Of a stretch of DNA of 64,000 nt, positions 9,048 to 16,872 are shown in pieces. The translations under genes and the position numbers were made by a program. Origin of the DNA: Gemmatimonadota bacterium (GTDB taxonomy: Bacteria; Gemmatimonadota; Gemmatimonadetes; Palauibacterales; KS3-K002); NCBI GenBank assembly GCA_020344215.1, contig CP070815.1:2987248-3051247 (forward strand). Reading direction: 5' to 3'. Within the stretch, counting starts at the first letter, position 1; every line of letters begins with the position of its first letter. The notes beneath the pieces are model-generated. The model ran no database searches. It was not told the DNA's origin and worked only from the letters and a program-made list of their open reading frames with translations.

Positions 9048-9863
9048 CTATGGCCGGGCGGCCACCACCGTTAGCCAATTGCGCGGCCACACTGTCAGCT
9101 CAAGCTCGTCGAACGTCTCTCTGAGCGACTCGACAAGGACTTCGCTCGCTGTCTCAATGGGGATGCCGGGAAGCGCACCGGCGATGAAGTCGGAAAAACG
9201 GCTCAGGTCGATCCAGCCCTGCTTGGTTACCTCGCCCGGGTAGATCTCGTGAATCTTGATCTCGAAGCCCTTGGACTGGAGCAACGCCCGATACTCGTCC
9301 GCCGTCAGCTGCTTCCGCGACTCGACCTTCGAGTGCTCGGGCCTGAGATTGTACTGCTTCTTCAGCTTGCGAAGTGCCTTCATCATCCAGCGGCGGTAAT
9401 ACTTGAGCGTCTCGGGCGGCAACGCGCCCTCGAAGAACGCGGTGTTAAACGCGAAGACGCCGCCGGGCTTGAGCGTGCGGTGCACTTCTTCCAGCAGGGC
9501 CTTCTTGTCCTCGATGTAGTGGATGCCGTTGCAGAAGACGACGGCGTCCACGGCCCGCTTGATGCTCGCCGACATCTCTTCCGCCCGGCTCTGCACGAAC
9601 TCCACCACGGCGTCCCTCGCACCCGCGACCTTCTCCGCCGCCTCCCGCAGCGCGGTCGCCGACAAGTCGACGCCGATCACCATGGCCTCTCGAGCTCCCC
9701 GGATCTTCTCCAGGATGAGCTCTGTTATGGCCCCGCTGCCACAGGCCACGTCGACGACGGTCCAGCCGCGTTTCAGATGCGCGCGGTCGACTAACGCCTC
9801 GTTGACCTTGTGGTAAAAAGCGTGCTCACTGAACGCCTTGAACGAATACTCCTCGGAGGACAT
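9048..9863 (-). CDS. SAM-dependent class I methyltransferase
   Basis: A 271-residue soluble methyltransferase. The AdoMet-binding motif I is VVDVACGSGAIT (about residues 36-47), with the acidic residue of motif II in IGVDLS. A methyltransferase-11 type core runs to KPGGVFAFNTAFFEG. The substrate-binding C-terminal half (YYRRWMMKALRKLKKQYNLRPEH) is basic and family-specific. The start chosen is the ATG preceded by a GGGAG box; a frame 11 codons longer exists. A terminator follows at once, so the gene is monocistronic. The substrate is unknown; ubiquinone/menaquinone-type and small-molecule methyltransferases share this core. Confidence 0.85.
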   Translation of the reverse strand: MSSEEYSFKAFSEHAFYHKVNEALVDRAHLKRGWTVVDVACGSGAITELILEKIRGAREAMVIGVDLSATALREAAEKVAGARDAVVEFVQSRAEEMSASIKRAVDAVVFCNGIHYIEDKKALLEEVHRTLKPGGVFAFNTAFFEGALPPETLKYYRRWMMKALRKLKKQYNLRPEHSKVESRKQLTADEYRALLQSKGFEIKIHEIYPGEVTKQGWIDLSRFSDFIAGALPGIPIETASEVLVESLRETFDELELTVWPRNWLTVVAARP

Positions 9864-10034
9864 ATGACACTCCCGGCCAGCATCCACGGTGGTCATCTGT
9901 CTGGCAATTTATGTCGAGGCGCCCCGGTTCGCGAGTCCTTGCGATGTGAGGACGCCCCCGGTAGTCTGATAGCGTACCCCTCCAGCCGGCTAACCCCCTG
10001 ATATTCTGGAACCTAGGCGGTCCGGGAGGTCCCT

Positions 10035-11036
10035 ATGGATCTTGGGACGGTCCTTCTGGCGATCTTGGTAATGGTGGCCCTCTGGCTGGCCTGGCGCCAG
10101 GCCCGGGTGGAGCGGGCGGTCCGGCGCATGGCTGAGGCGCCCCCCGCCTCTCTCCAGCTGCTGCAGCGTGAGGTGCAGGCCATGCGGTCGGGCGTGGACG
10201 AACGCCTCCGCGAGCACCTGCAGCAGGCCAACGAGCTGAGCCGGCGCATTGGTCTCCTGCAAAAGGCGACGGAGAATGTCGAGCAGCTGGGGATCGGGCT
10301 GGGCGAGCTTCAGAAGATCCTTCAGCCGCCGCAGCTGCGTGGCGCGTTCGGTGAGCGCATGCTCGAGGATCTACTCGCCGACGTGCTGCCCCGCGATCGT
10401 TTTCGACTGCAGCACACCTATCCGAGCAGCGGTGCTCGGGTCGATGCGGTGATCTTCCTCGGCGATGACCGGTTGCTGCCGATCGACTCGAAGTTCCCCC
10501 TCGACAACTTTCGGCGCTACGTAGACCTGCGTGGATCGGGTGCAGCGGATGCGGATGCGGCCTGGCGCGCCTTCGCCCGTGATGTGAGAGGCCACATCGA
10601 CGACGTTGCCGCGAAATACATCGTGCCGGATGAGGGCGCGCTCGACGTGGCGTTCATGTACATACCCTCCGAGTCCGTTTTCCACGAGGTGGCCATCGGC
10701 CCATTGGATGACGATGGGCGATCGCTCAGCGAGTATGCGGTGAGGAAGCGGGTGATTCCGGTATCGCCCAACACGCTCAACGCTTACCTGTCGGTGGTCC
10801 GGATGGGGCTCAGGGGGTTCCAGCTCCAGGCTTGCGCGCGCGAGATCCTCCAGCACCTCACTCACCTGGGTTCGGATGTCGAACAACTACGCTCAGAGCT
10901 GGACAGGGCGCTGAAGCAGGCGCGTCACTCACTGGCGAATCTCTCCGACGCCGATGCCGCCTTGCACCGTGTGGAGCAGCGCTTGGAAACCTTCAGTTCG
11001 TCCGGACAGGATGAGCCGCTCGGTGTCAGCGGGTGA
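10035..11036 (+). CDS. rmuC: RmuC family protein (DNA recombination-associated)
   Basis: A 333-residue protein of the RmuC family, proposed to be a nuclease limiting inversions at short inverted repeats. One N-terminal transmembrane helix (LGTVLLAILVMVALWLAW) is followed by a coiled coil (about 45-95). The conserved RmuC core comes next: QLRGAFGERMLEDLL, RVDAVIFLGDDRLLPIDSKFP and VAFMYIPSESVF, whose D, E and K residues resemble a PD-(D/E)XK site. It is shorter than E. coli RmuC (about 475 residues), mainly in the coiled coil. A GGGAGG box lies just before the ATG. It converges on the small membrane protein at 11052. Confidence 0.9.
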   Translation: MDLGTVLLAILVMVALWLAWRQARVERAVRRMAEAPPASLQLLQREVQAMRSGVDERLREHLQQANELSRRIGLLQKATENVEQLGIGLGELQKILQPPQLRGAFGERMLEDLLADVLPRDRFRLQHTYPSSGARVDAVIFLGDDRLLPIDSKFPLDNFRRYVDLRGSGAADADAAWRAFARDVRGHIDDVAAKYIVPDEGALDVAFMYIPSESVFHEVAIGPLDDDGRSLSEYAVRKRVIPVSPNTLNAYLSVVRMGLRGFQLQACAREILQHLTHLGSDVEQLRSELDRALKQARHSLANLSDADAALHRVEQRLETFSSSGQDEPLGVSG

Positions 11037-11051
11037 GGTGCGGATCGCGAG

Positions 11052-11543
11052 CTAGCCGCGCAGCCGCCCCTGAAGATCGGCGATGAACGAGTCCAGGTGC
11101 TCGGGGCTCACGATCAAGCGCTGGGCCCGTATGTGATAGATGTGACGGATGACCGGCAGCCGGATCGGCCGCCAGAAAGAGATGTCTGCCACCGGTCCGG
11201 TCTTGGAGACGACCGCTACCCAGTTCTGCAGGTTTGTACGCACGCCCAGGCCGCCCAGGATGTTCCACTGGGTCTCTTTGACCCGCGCTACGTCATTGAG
11301 CGGGATTGTCTCGTCGAACAGCGAACCCATCTTGACCCGCAGCGTATCGCCGCCAATCTCGACGAAAGACTCGCCCAGGTTGCGACCCAGCCAGACCAGA
11401 CCGCTCCCCACGGCCAGAGGTAGCGCCACCGCACCAAGCGCCCGCTTGGCCAGCGCTATGCCGAGGCCGACCGCTCCCGCCGCCAAGCCGCCACCGGTGA
11501 ACAGTGCCTCCAGATTCTCTCGTCCGGCCAGGTTGTAGCGCAT
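11052..11543 (-). CDS. Small membrane protein with PH-like domain
   Basis: A 163-residue protein with two hydrophobic segments (about residues 15-53: LFTGGGLAAGAVGLGIALA and ALPLAVGSGLVWLG) followed by a beta-rich soluble part (VEIGGDTLRVKMGSLFDETIPLNDVARV) resembling bacterial PH domains. The function is unknown; such proteins are inner-membrane and often act in stress responses. A TATAAT box lies about 40 bp upstream, giving a short leader. Whether it is co-transcribed with the SRPBCC gene depends on the hairpin between them. Confidence 0.65.
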   Translation of the reverse strand: MRYNLAGRENLEALFTGGGLAAGAVGLGIALAKRALGAVALPLAVGSGLVWLGRNLGESFVEIGGDTLRVKMGSLFDETIPLNDVARVKETQWNILGGLGVRTNLQNWVAVVSKTGPVADISFWRPIRLPVIRHIYHIRAQRLIVSPEHLDSFIADLQGRLRG

Positions 11544-11582
11544 AGCCGTCTCCGTTCTCGCTGACGATCGCGGTCACCCACT

Positions 11583-11588
11583 ATTATA
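11583..11588 (-). promoter_or_regulatory. -10 element TATAAT upstream of the 11543 gene
   Basis: A perfect TATAAT on the reverse strand lies about 40 bp before the start codon of the small membrane protein, in the only AT-rich stretch nearby. No good -35 box is visible because the upstream side is the GC hairpin at 11600-11623. Confidence 0.5.
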
Positions 11589-11599
11589 CAATACACGCC

Positions 11600-11623
11600 G
11601 GGCCGGCGAATCATCGCCGGCCC
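11600..11623. terminator. GC-rich hairpin between two reverse-strand genes
   Basis: A perfect 10-bp inverted repeat (GGGCCGGCGA with TCGCCGGCCC) encloses the loop ATCA. It lies 14 bp after the stop of the SRPBCC gene. There is no T run on either side, so it may be a weak or factor-assisted terminator, or an mRNA-stabilising 3' hairpin. Confidence 0.5.
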
Positions 11624-11636
11624 ACGGTCTTCTCTC

Positions 11637-12134
11637 TCAGACCATCTGGGCCTGCTCCTGCGGCTCGCGTCGGCGGGCCTCCGATTCGCCGTTCTCGACG
11701 TAGCGCTTCAGGCCCCGCAGCGCGGCGGGCACCACGCTCTTCAGGCGCGACCGGACCATAATCCGGTCCATCAGCCAGCCCAGCGGGCCGAGTTTGAGCT
11801 CGTACTGGAAGGCGAAGCGCGCGATCGTCTGCGTGCCATCTTGCTCGACGCTCACGTATCCCGTCGCCGTCTTGAACGGGGGCACCTTCTCGCCGTTGTA
11901 GATGTCGATCACGTACGAGTCGCCGTCCTGCCAGCTGACGATTCGTTCATCGAGGGAGCCGAACGGCTTCAGGTCACAGTGCCGGCTGGCGCCCACGCCC
12001 TCCCGCTGCTCCGAGGTGTAATACGACTTCCTCACGCCGGGGTGGTACGCTTGGATCCCGCCGAGGTCCGCGATGACCTCCCACACCTTCTCCTTAGGTG
12101 CGTTGATACGGATCTCGCCGCTGAAGCTCGTCAT
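11637..12134 (-). CDS. SRPBCC (START-like) family protein
   Basis: A 165-residue cytoplasmic protein of the polyketide cyclase / START-like superfamily, which binds hydrophobic ligands in a beta-grip cavity. The opening SGEIRINAPKEKVWEVIADLGGIQAYHPGV is the family hallmark. A final basic/acidic tail (SEARRREPQEQ) looks disordered. The start is the ATG five bases after a GGAGG box; the frame could extend 72 codons upstream but that part lacks family similarity. The ligand is unknown. It is divergent from the serine hydrolase lipoprotein at 12379. Confidence 0.8.
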   Translation of the reverse strand: MTSFSGEIRINAPKEKVWEVIADLGGIQAYHPGVRKSYYTSEQREGVGASRHCDLKPFGSLDERIVSWQDGDSYVIDIYNGEKVPPFKTATGYVSVEQDGTQTIARFAFQYELKLGPLGWLMDRIMVRSRLKSVVPAALRGLKRYVENGESEARRREPQEQAQMV

Positions 12135-12378
12135 GCCTATCCTCCGGTCAGATGGTTGGGTTGTCTCAAAACAGGCTTGCGGCTGTAACTGTTCCCGGTC
12201 AGCGCTGGCAACCCCTTGGCGGCCGATGGACGCACGGCTGGCGCCCACGGTTTGGGTTGTCTGTTCTGGGGGACGAGCGACTTCCGGTGGACGACTGGGC
12301 CGGTGCTGAAACACGTGTGGGGCCAACCCCGTATCGGTGAGCGAGCCCACTGACGCAAATCAAGTCGAGGATCTCGAG

Positions 12379-13491
12379 ATGGTGAACCAGACGGCTTTCA
12401 TTCGCACGCCGGCCCGCGCTTGCGTGGCCGCCCTGCTTCTGGCTTGCAACCTGGCCTGCGACTCGAGCCCCACCGAACCGGCGGGGCCCGTCGAGGTCGT
12501 GCCCATGGAGGGGCTGGAGGGCTTCGAGGCCGAGCTCGACAGCCTGCGGGTCGAGCTTCAGATACCGGGCATCTCGGCGGCCATCGCCAAGGATGGTGAG
12601 ATCGTCTGGTCGATGGGCTTCGGTTACGCCGACGCCGAAGAGGGGAGGCCGGCCACGCCCACGACACCATACCACCTGGCTTCACTCACCAAGCCCTTCG
12701 CCGCGACGATCGTCATGCAGCTCATAGAAGATGGGCTGGTGGACCTGGACGACCCGGTCAGCCAATACGGGGTGGACCTGGAGGCGGACGGGGTCATTCG
12801 CGTCAGACACCTTCTCACCCACACCTCCGAGGGCGTGCCCGGCTCCCACTATGCCTACAATGGCGGACGCTTCGCGGAGCTGGACCGGGTCATCCGAGTT
12901 GCTACGGGCCGCACGTTCGGGGAGCTGTTGGTGGAACGGATCCTCCAGCCGCTCCAGCTCAGCCATACCGCGCCGAACCCGCGGCACCGCGCCTTCTATC
13001 TCACTGGCCTGGATCGTGATGCGTTCGTCGCCGAGATGGCGGCGGGATACGAGCTGCGCGGTTCCGAAGTCTACCCAATGGGACAGCCCACCCACTTCAG
13101 CTCGGCCGCCGGACTCGTCGCCTCAGCGGAGGACGTGGCCACGTTTTCGCTCGCCATCGATGACGGCCAGTTCCTCGAGCCCGAGACCTGGGGCTCGGTG
13201 TTCACCCCGGCGGTCTCCAACACCGGTGAGACGCTGCCTTACGGTTTCGGCTGGTTCATCCACTATCACGAGGGCGCCAAGCTCGAATGGCACTACGGTT
13301 ATTGGGACAGCAACTCGTCTCTGATCGTCAGGGCACCGGAGACGGGAATGACCTTCGTGGTCCTGGGCAACACGAACATGCTCAGCCGGCCCTACGGTCT
13401 GGGCCTCGACAGCAACGTCATGCGCTCCGATGTGGCGCGCCTGTTCGTCGAGTCGTTCGTGCTGGGTGACGAGCCGTTGCCGGGTGGTTAG
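12379..13491 (+). CDS. Beta-lactamase-family serine hydrolase lipoprotein
   Basis: A 370-residue protein of the class C beta-lactamase / DD-peptidase family. A lipoprotein signal ends in LACN..LACDSS, so it is probably anchored by a diacylated cysteine. The catalytic serine and lysine are in SLTK. The tyrosine motif reads HYAYNGG (YxN), and later segments (HYGYWDSNSSLIV) fit the third KTG-like position. Such proteins are generally esterases or peptidases acting on D-amino acid or small ester substrates rather than antibiotic-resistance enzymes. The start 14 codons inside the longest frame is chosen because it places the signal peptide at the N-terminus. Confidence 0.85.
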   Translation: MVNQTAFIRTPARACVAALLLACNLACDSSPTEPAGPVEVVPMEGLEGFEAELDSLRVELQIPGISAAIAKDGEIVWSMGFGYADAEEGRPATPTTPYHLASLTKPFAATIVMQLIEDGLVDLDDPVSQYGVDLEADGVIRVRHLLTHTSEGVPGSHYAYNGGRFAELDRVIRVATGRTFGELLVERILQPLQLSHTAPNPRHRAFYLTGLDRDAFVAEMAAGYELRGSEVYPMGQPTHFSSAAGLVASAEDVATFSLAIDDGQFLEPETWGSVFTPAVSNTGETLPYGFGWFIHYHEGAKLEWHYGYWDSNSSLIVRAPETGMTFVVLGNTNMLSRPYGLGLDSNVMRSDVARLFVESFVLGDEPLPGG

Positions 13492-13506
13492 CCGGAAGGC
13501 CGGGAC

Positions 13507-16431
13507 CTAGACCCGAGCCGGCGTCAGACCGATCTCGTTCAGGAACATACTGCCGCCCGAGTCGCGGCCGCGCCGCCGGTCGCTGCGGGTGAGGACCAGC
13601 CGGTCCATCGCGCGCGTCATGCCTACGTATAACAGGCGACGCGCTTCTTCGATCTCGTCCTTGCGGTTCTGTACGGCGGCGTAGTAGCCCGGCAGTTGGT
13701 AGTCCTCGAGTCCTATGACATAGACACGAGAGAACTCCAGGCCCTTCGTCGAGTGAAGGGTGAGCAGGTTCACGCGGTGTGGGTCCGCTTCCACACCTTC
13801 GGAAGTGGAGAGCGCCACCCGCTCCAACAGGCGACGGATGCTCGCGTCCAATGTCGCGGAGTCGCTCACCTCGATGAGTGATTGTAATCGGGCCACAGCC
13901 GTCGGATAGCGCTCGGCGGGGCTCCGTTCCGCCCGGATTCGCTCCATCATTCGCCGGCCGCCCAGTCGTTTGATCACCTCTTCGACCGCCGGCGCCTCGA
14001 GCGCTGCAATCTCGCGCTCGGCTTCATAGAACTCCAAGCAGTCTGAGAAGCGGCCCAGTGCGTAGGGCGCTGCCAGCTTGAGCAGAAGCTCATCCTCGTC
14101 GCCCAGATTGCGCCTCGGCTCGAGCGCCAGCCCCAGGCCGAGGTGGTCGAGGAGGTTAACCAGCGCGGCCTTCCGTGCCCGCAACCGCTTCTGCTGGCTG
14201 AGGGCCCGGAAGACATGGGCGAGCGCAACGGCATCGTCGAGGGCGTGATGGGCGCGATCGACAGGAACGCCGAAGCGCTCCGCCAGGTCGCCGAGCCTTG
14301 CGCTCTCGCGGAAGAGCGAGCGCGCGAGGGGCAGTGTGTCGAAGAACACGAGGCCCTCTGTGTCGGCGAACGCATCGACAGAACGGCGCAGCACCGGGAC
14401 GTCGAAGCGGTGAGCGTTGTGGGCGACCAGCACACTCTGCTCTGCGAACTCCAAGAAGCGCGGCCATATCTCTTCCAACGTCGGCGCGGCGCGCAGGTCC
14501 GACTCGCTGTAGCCGTGGACCTCCGTTGCGCCCGCCGTGATGGGTCCCTCGCAGCGAACCAGCGAGTGGAACGTGTCGACGACCTCGCCTTCACGCACCT
14601 TGGCGGCGCCTAGCTCGATGATCTCGCAGGTCGCCGGGTTGAGATCTGTCGTCTCGAGGTCGAAGGTCACGTAGTCGCGCAGTACGTCACCGAAGCTGCG
14701 GCTGTGGATGAGCTGGAGCGCTTTGAACAAGGTCGTCACCGGCGGCCGCCCGTCCCCGGCATCGGGTCGCACGACGAGGTCGTGCGGTCGAGGTTCGCTG
14801 TCATCCGTCAGGTACTCGACCGTGGTAGGGAGCCGGACCTGGGCGAGCATGCCGCGCAGTGCGATCTCCCGACCGCCTTGTGGCTCGATGTAAACCCGTC
14901 CTCCCTTGGCCAACGCGGATGTTAGGCTCTCGGCCAGCTGGCGGGCGCCGGGAAGCTCGTCAGGATCGCTGAGTTCGTCGTAATGCTCCTCGAGGCGGTT
15001 CTCGTACGGCCTGACCCGCTGCGAGAGCAGCTCCTCGACCAGGCCGCCCAGACTGTCGTGGGACTCGTGCAGGGCGCGAAGGTTCTCCACGTGGTAGATG
15101 AAGCGCCACGCCTTCTTGGTGTCGGGATGGTCGGGCGCGTGGGTGCGGGCATAGATGCGGAGCGCCGCCAGGGAGTCCGCGCCTCTTGACGACGCCAGCG
15201 TGCGGACCTCCGCCAGCATGTTGTCCGGCAGCATGCGGTCGGCGAAGGCCTCTATGGCTACAGCGTCATCCGGTGCGCTCACCACACGCAGCGAGGCGAC
15301 CACATAGGCGATCACTGGGTCGTCGAGCAGCGAGCGACCACGCGCCAAGCGGCACGGGATGTCCGCGGCCACCATGCGCCGCTCGAGATACTCGCCCACC
15401 TCGTGTCTGCGATAGAGCAGGGCGTAGTCACCCCAGTCCAGATCGCTCGCCTGCTTGTCCACCAGCAGGTGGCCCAGGATCCAGGCCGCTTCCTCGTCTT
15501 CATCGGTGAACGCGTACGACTCGACAGCGAAGTCGGAATCGCGTTCCGCCTCGATCTTCTTTCGGAAGATCTCGGGGTTCTCGCGCAGCAGCCGGCGCGC
15601 CGCGTCGAATATCTGCCGGCTGCAGCGCCAGTTCTTGTCGAGCACGATCTCCTCGGCGATCCCGAAATCGTTCTTGAAGCGCCATAGAATGCGCGGATCG
15701 GAGCCACGCCAGGAGAAGATCGATTGCTCGTCGTCGCCCACCGCGAAGATGTTGCGGTGATCCCAGGCCAGGCGCTTCAGAATCGAGTACTGGGCGGCGT
15801 CCAGGTCCTGGAACTCGTCCACCAGCACGTAGTCCCAGCGCGAGGCCACCCGGGCGGCGATTTCCGCGTGCTTTCTGAAGAGTTCGTCGGTCAGCGCGAT
15901 GATGTCGTCGAAGTCGACCAGGTTCTTCTCCCGCAGCAGCGAGATGTAGCTGTCGAAGGTGGCCTCGTCACCTTCGCTAAGCGGATAGGCCTGGAGCCGG
16001 CGGCGCCCGAACAGCGTGAGCAGCCCGCTACGACGCCCCTCCGGGTAGACCCCCAGCCGCCGCAGCAGAAGCTGCTGGTAGTGCTCGTCCGCCACCCCGA
16101 ACCCACGCCGCAGCCCGAGCTCCTGGGGGTGGTCGCGGAGGATAGCCAGGCAGAGGGCGTGTAACGTGCCGCGGTTGATCCGGTCGGCCCGCTCACCCAG
16201 GGCCTTATGGAGCCGCGCCGTTACCTCCTCCGCCGCCTTGTTGGTGAAGGTCACAGCGCAGACCCGCTCCGGCTCGAGCTTCTGCGTCTCGATCAGATAC
16301 TCGACACGGCGGATAAGGCAGAAGGTCTTGCCCGCGCCGGGCCCCGCGAGGACGAGGATGGGCCCTAGCGGCGCATCGATGGCGTCCCGCTGTCTAGGGA
16401 ACGGCTCGAAGTCTTTCACCCTTGACGTCAT
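13507..16431 (-). CDS. UvrD/PcrA-type helicase with embedded DEDDh exonuclease
   Basis: A 974-residue superfamily 1A helicase. Walker A is LAGPGAGKT (28-36), Walker B DEFQD (205-209), motif III GDDEQSIFSWRGS (about 232-244) and motif IV NWRCS. Motif V (LLTLHSTKGLEF, near 890) and motif VI (RRLLYVGMTRAMDRLVLTRS, near 940) come only after a DnaQ-like exonuclease domain at about 588-760: DLETT (591-595), HNAHRFDVP and HHALDDAVA, giving a DEDDh set. The exonuclease is thus inserted between helicase motifs IV and V. The natural inference is coupled unwinding and 3'-5' degradation in repair. The gene is divergent from the selenoprotein glutaredoxin. Confidence 0.92.
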   Translation of the reverse strand: MTSRVKDFEPFPRQRDAIDAPLGPILVLAGPGAGKTFCLIRRVEYLIETQKLEPERVCAVTFTNKAAEEVTARLHKALGERADRINRGTLHALCLAILRDHPQELGLRRGFGVADEHYQQLLLRRLGVYPEGRRSGLLTLFGRRRLQAYPLSEGDEATFDSYISLLREKNLVDFDDIIALTDELFRKHAEIAARVASRWDYVLVDEFQDLDAAQYSILKRLAWDHRNIFAVGDDEQSIFSWRGSDPRILWRFKNDFGIAEEIVLDKNWRCSRQIFDAARRLLRENPEIFRKKIEAERDSDFAVESYAFTDEDEEAAWILGHLLVDKQASDLDWGDYALLYRRHEVGEYLERRMVAADIPCRLARGRSLLDDPVIAYVVASLRVVSAPDDAVAIEAFADRMLPDNMLAEVRTLASSRGADSLAALRIYARTHAPDHPDTKKAWRFIYHVENLRALHESHDSLGGLVEELLSQRVRPYENRLEEHYDELSDPDELPGARQLAESLTSALAKGGRVYIEPQGGREIALRGMLAQVRLPTTVEYLTDDSEPRPHDLVVRPDAGDGRPPVTTLFKALQLIHSRSFGDVLRDYVTFDLETTDLNPATCEIIELGAAKVREGEVVDTFHSLVRCEGPITAGATEVHGYSESDLRAAPTLEEIWPRFLEFAEQSVLVAHNAHRFDVPVLRRSVDAFADTEGLVFFDTLPLARSLFRESARLGDLAERFGVPVDRAHHALDDAVALAHVFRALSQQKRLRARKAALVNLLDHLGLGLALEPRRNLGDEDELLLKLAAPYALGRFSDCLEFYEAEREIAALEAPAVEEVIKRLGGRRMMERIRAERSPAERYPTAVARLQSLIEVSDSATLDASIRRLLERVALSTSEGVEADPHRVNLLTLHSTKGLEFSRVYVIGLEDYQLPGYYAAVQNRKDEIEEARRLLYVGMTRAMDRLVLTRSDRRRGRDSGGSMFLNEIGLTPARV

Positions 16432-16502
16432 GCTTTCGCCAGGCCCAGACTCATCCTACTCCAAGCTAACCCTTCGTTCCGACACGAGGTGGGGGACCCA
16501 TA

Positions 16503-16778
16503 ATGGCCAAGATCAAAGTCTACACTACGCCGACTTGACCGTACTGCAAGCTGGCCAAGGATTGGCTCAGAGAACACGACTGCGAGTTCGACGAAGCGGA
16601 TATCACGAAAGACGTCTTCCAGCTACGGGAGTGGCGCGCCCTCACCGGCGGCGTTGGCGTCCCGGTCATCGCCCACGGCAATGACTTCGTGATCGGGTTC
16701 AGCCCCGAACGGCTCGAGATGATGCTCGACTGCTGTGAGCACACGACCGAGGTGGATATCCCCGACGAAGAGAAGTAG
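16503..16778 (+). CDS. Selenocysteine-containing glutaredoxin-like protein
   Basis: A 91-codon gene missed by ordinary gene calling because codon 12 is TGA (16536-16538). Reading through gives a glutaredoxin/NrdH-like thioredoxin fold: IKVYTTPT, then TGA in the place of the first cysteine of CPYC, then PYCKLAKDWL, the cis-proline GVPVI and GFSPERLEMML. The frame stays open and conserved on both sides and ends at TAG. A SECIS-like hairpin follows the TGA (see 16551-16570). A purine-rich GGTGGGGGA lies before the ATG. I infer selenocysteine at residue 12, giving a U-P-Y-C redox site. A nonsense mutation is the alternative. The selenocysteine machinery is not in this window. Confidence 0.8.
16551..16570 (+). 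promoter_or_regulatory. Candidate bacterial SECIS element
   Basis: Downstream of the in-frame TGA the RNA can fold into a hairpin: three base pairs (CUG with CAG), one bulged U (16567), five base pairs (GCCAA with UUGGC) and a GGA loop (16559-16561). The loop G lies 23 nucleotides after the U of UGA, within the usual bacterial distance, and a bulged U plus a loop G are features needed for SelB binding in the E. coli fdhF element. There the bulge is on the 5' side; here it is on the 3' side. Confidence 0.65.
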
Positions 16779-16872
16779 TCACTTCGGTACAACAGATCGT
16801 CAACTCCGGGCTAGACGGTGCTCTCATGTCTCGTCGCCCGGCCGTAAGCTGAATCACGAGCTAGGAGGCTCC

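Noticed and set aside
8671..9243. A 190-codon forward frame
   Set aside because: It runs through the terminator hairpin and into the methyltransferase gene antisense; composition is irregular and no domain is visible.
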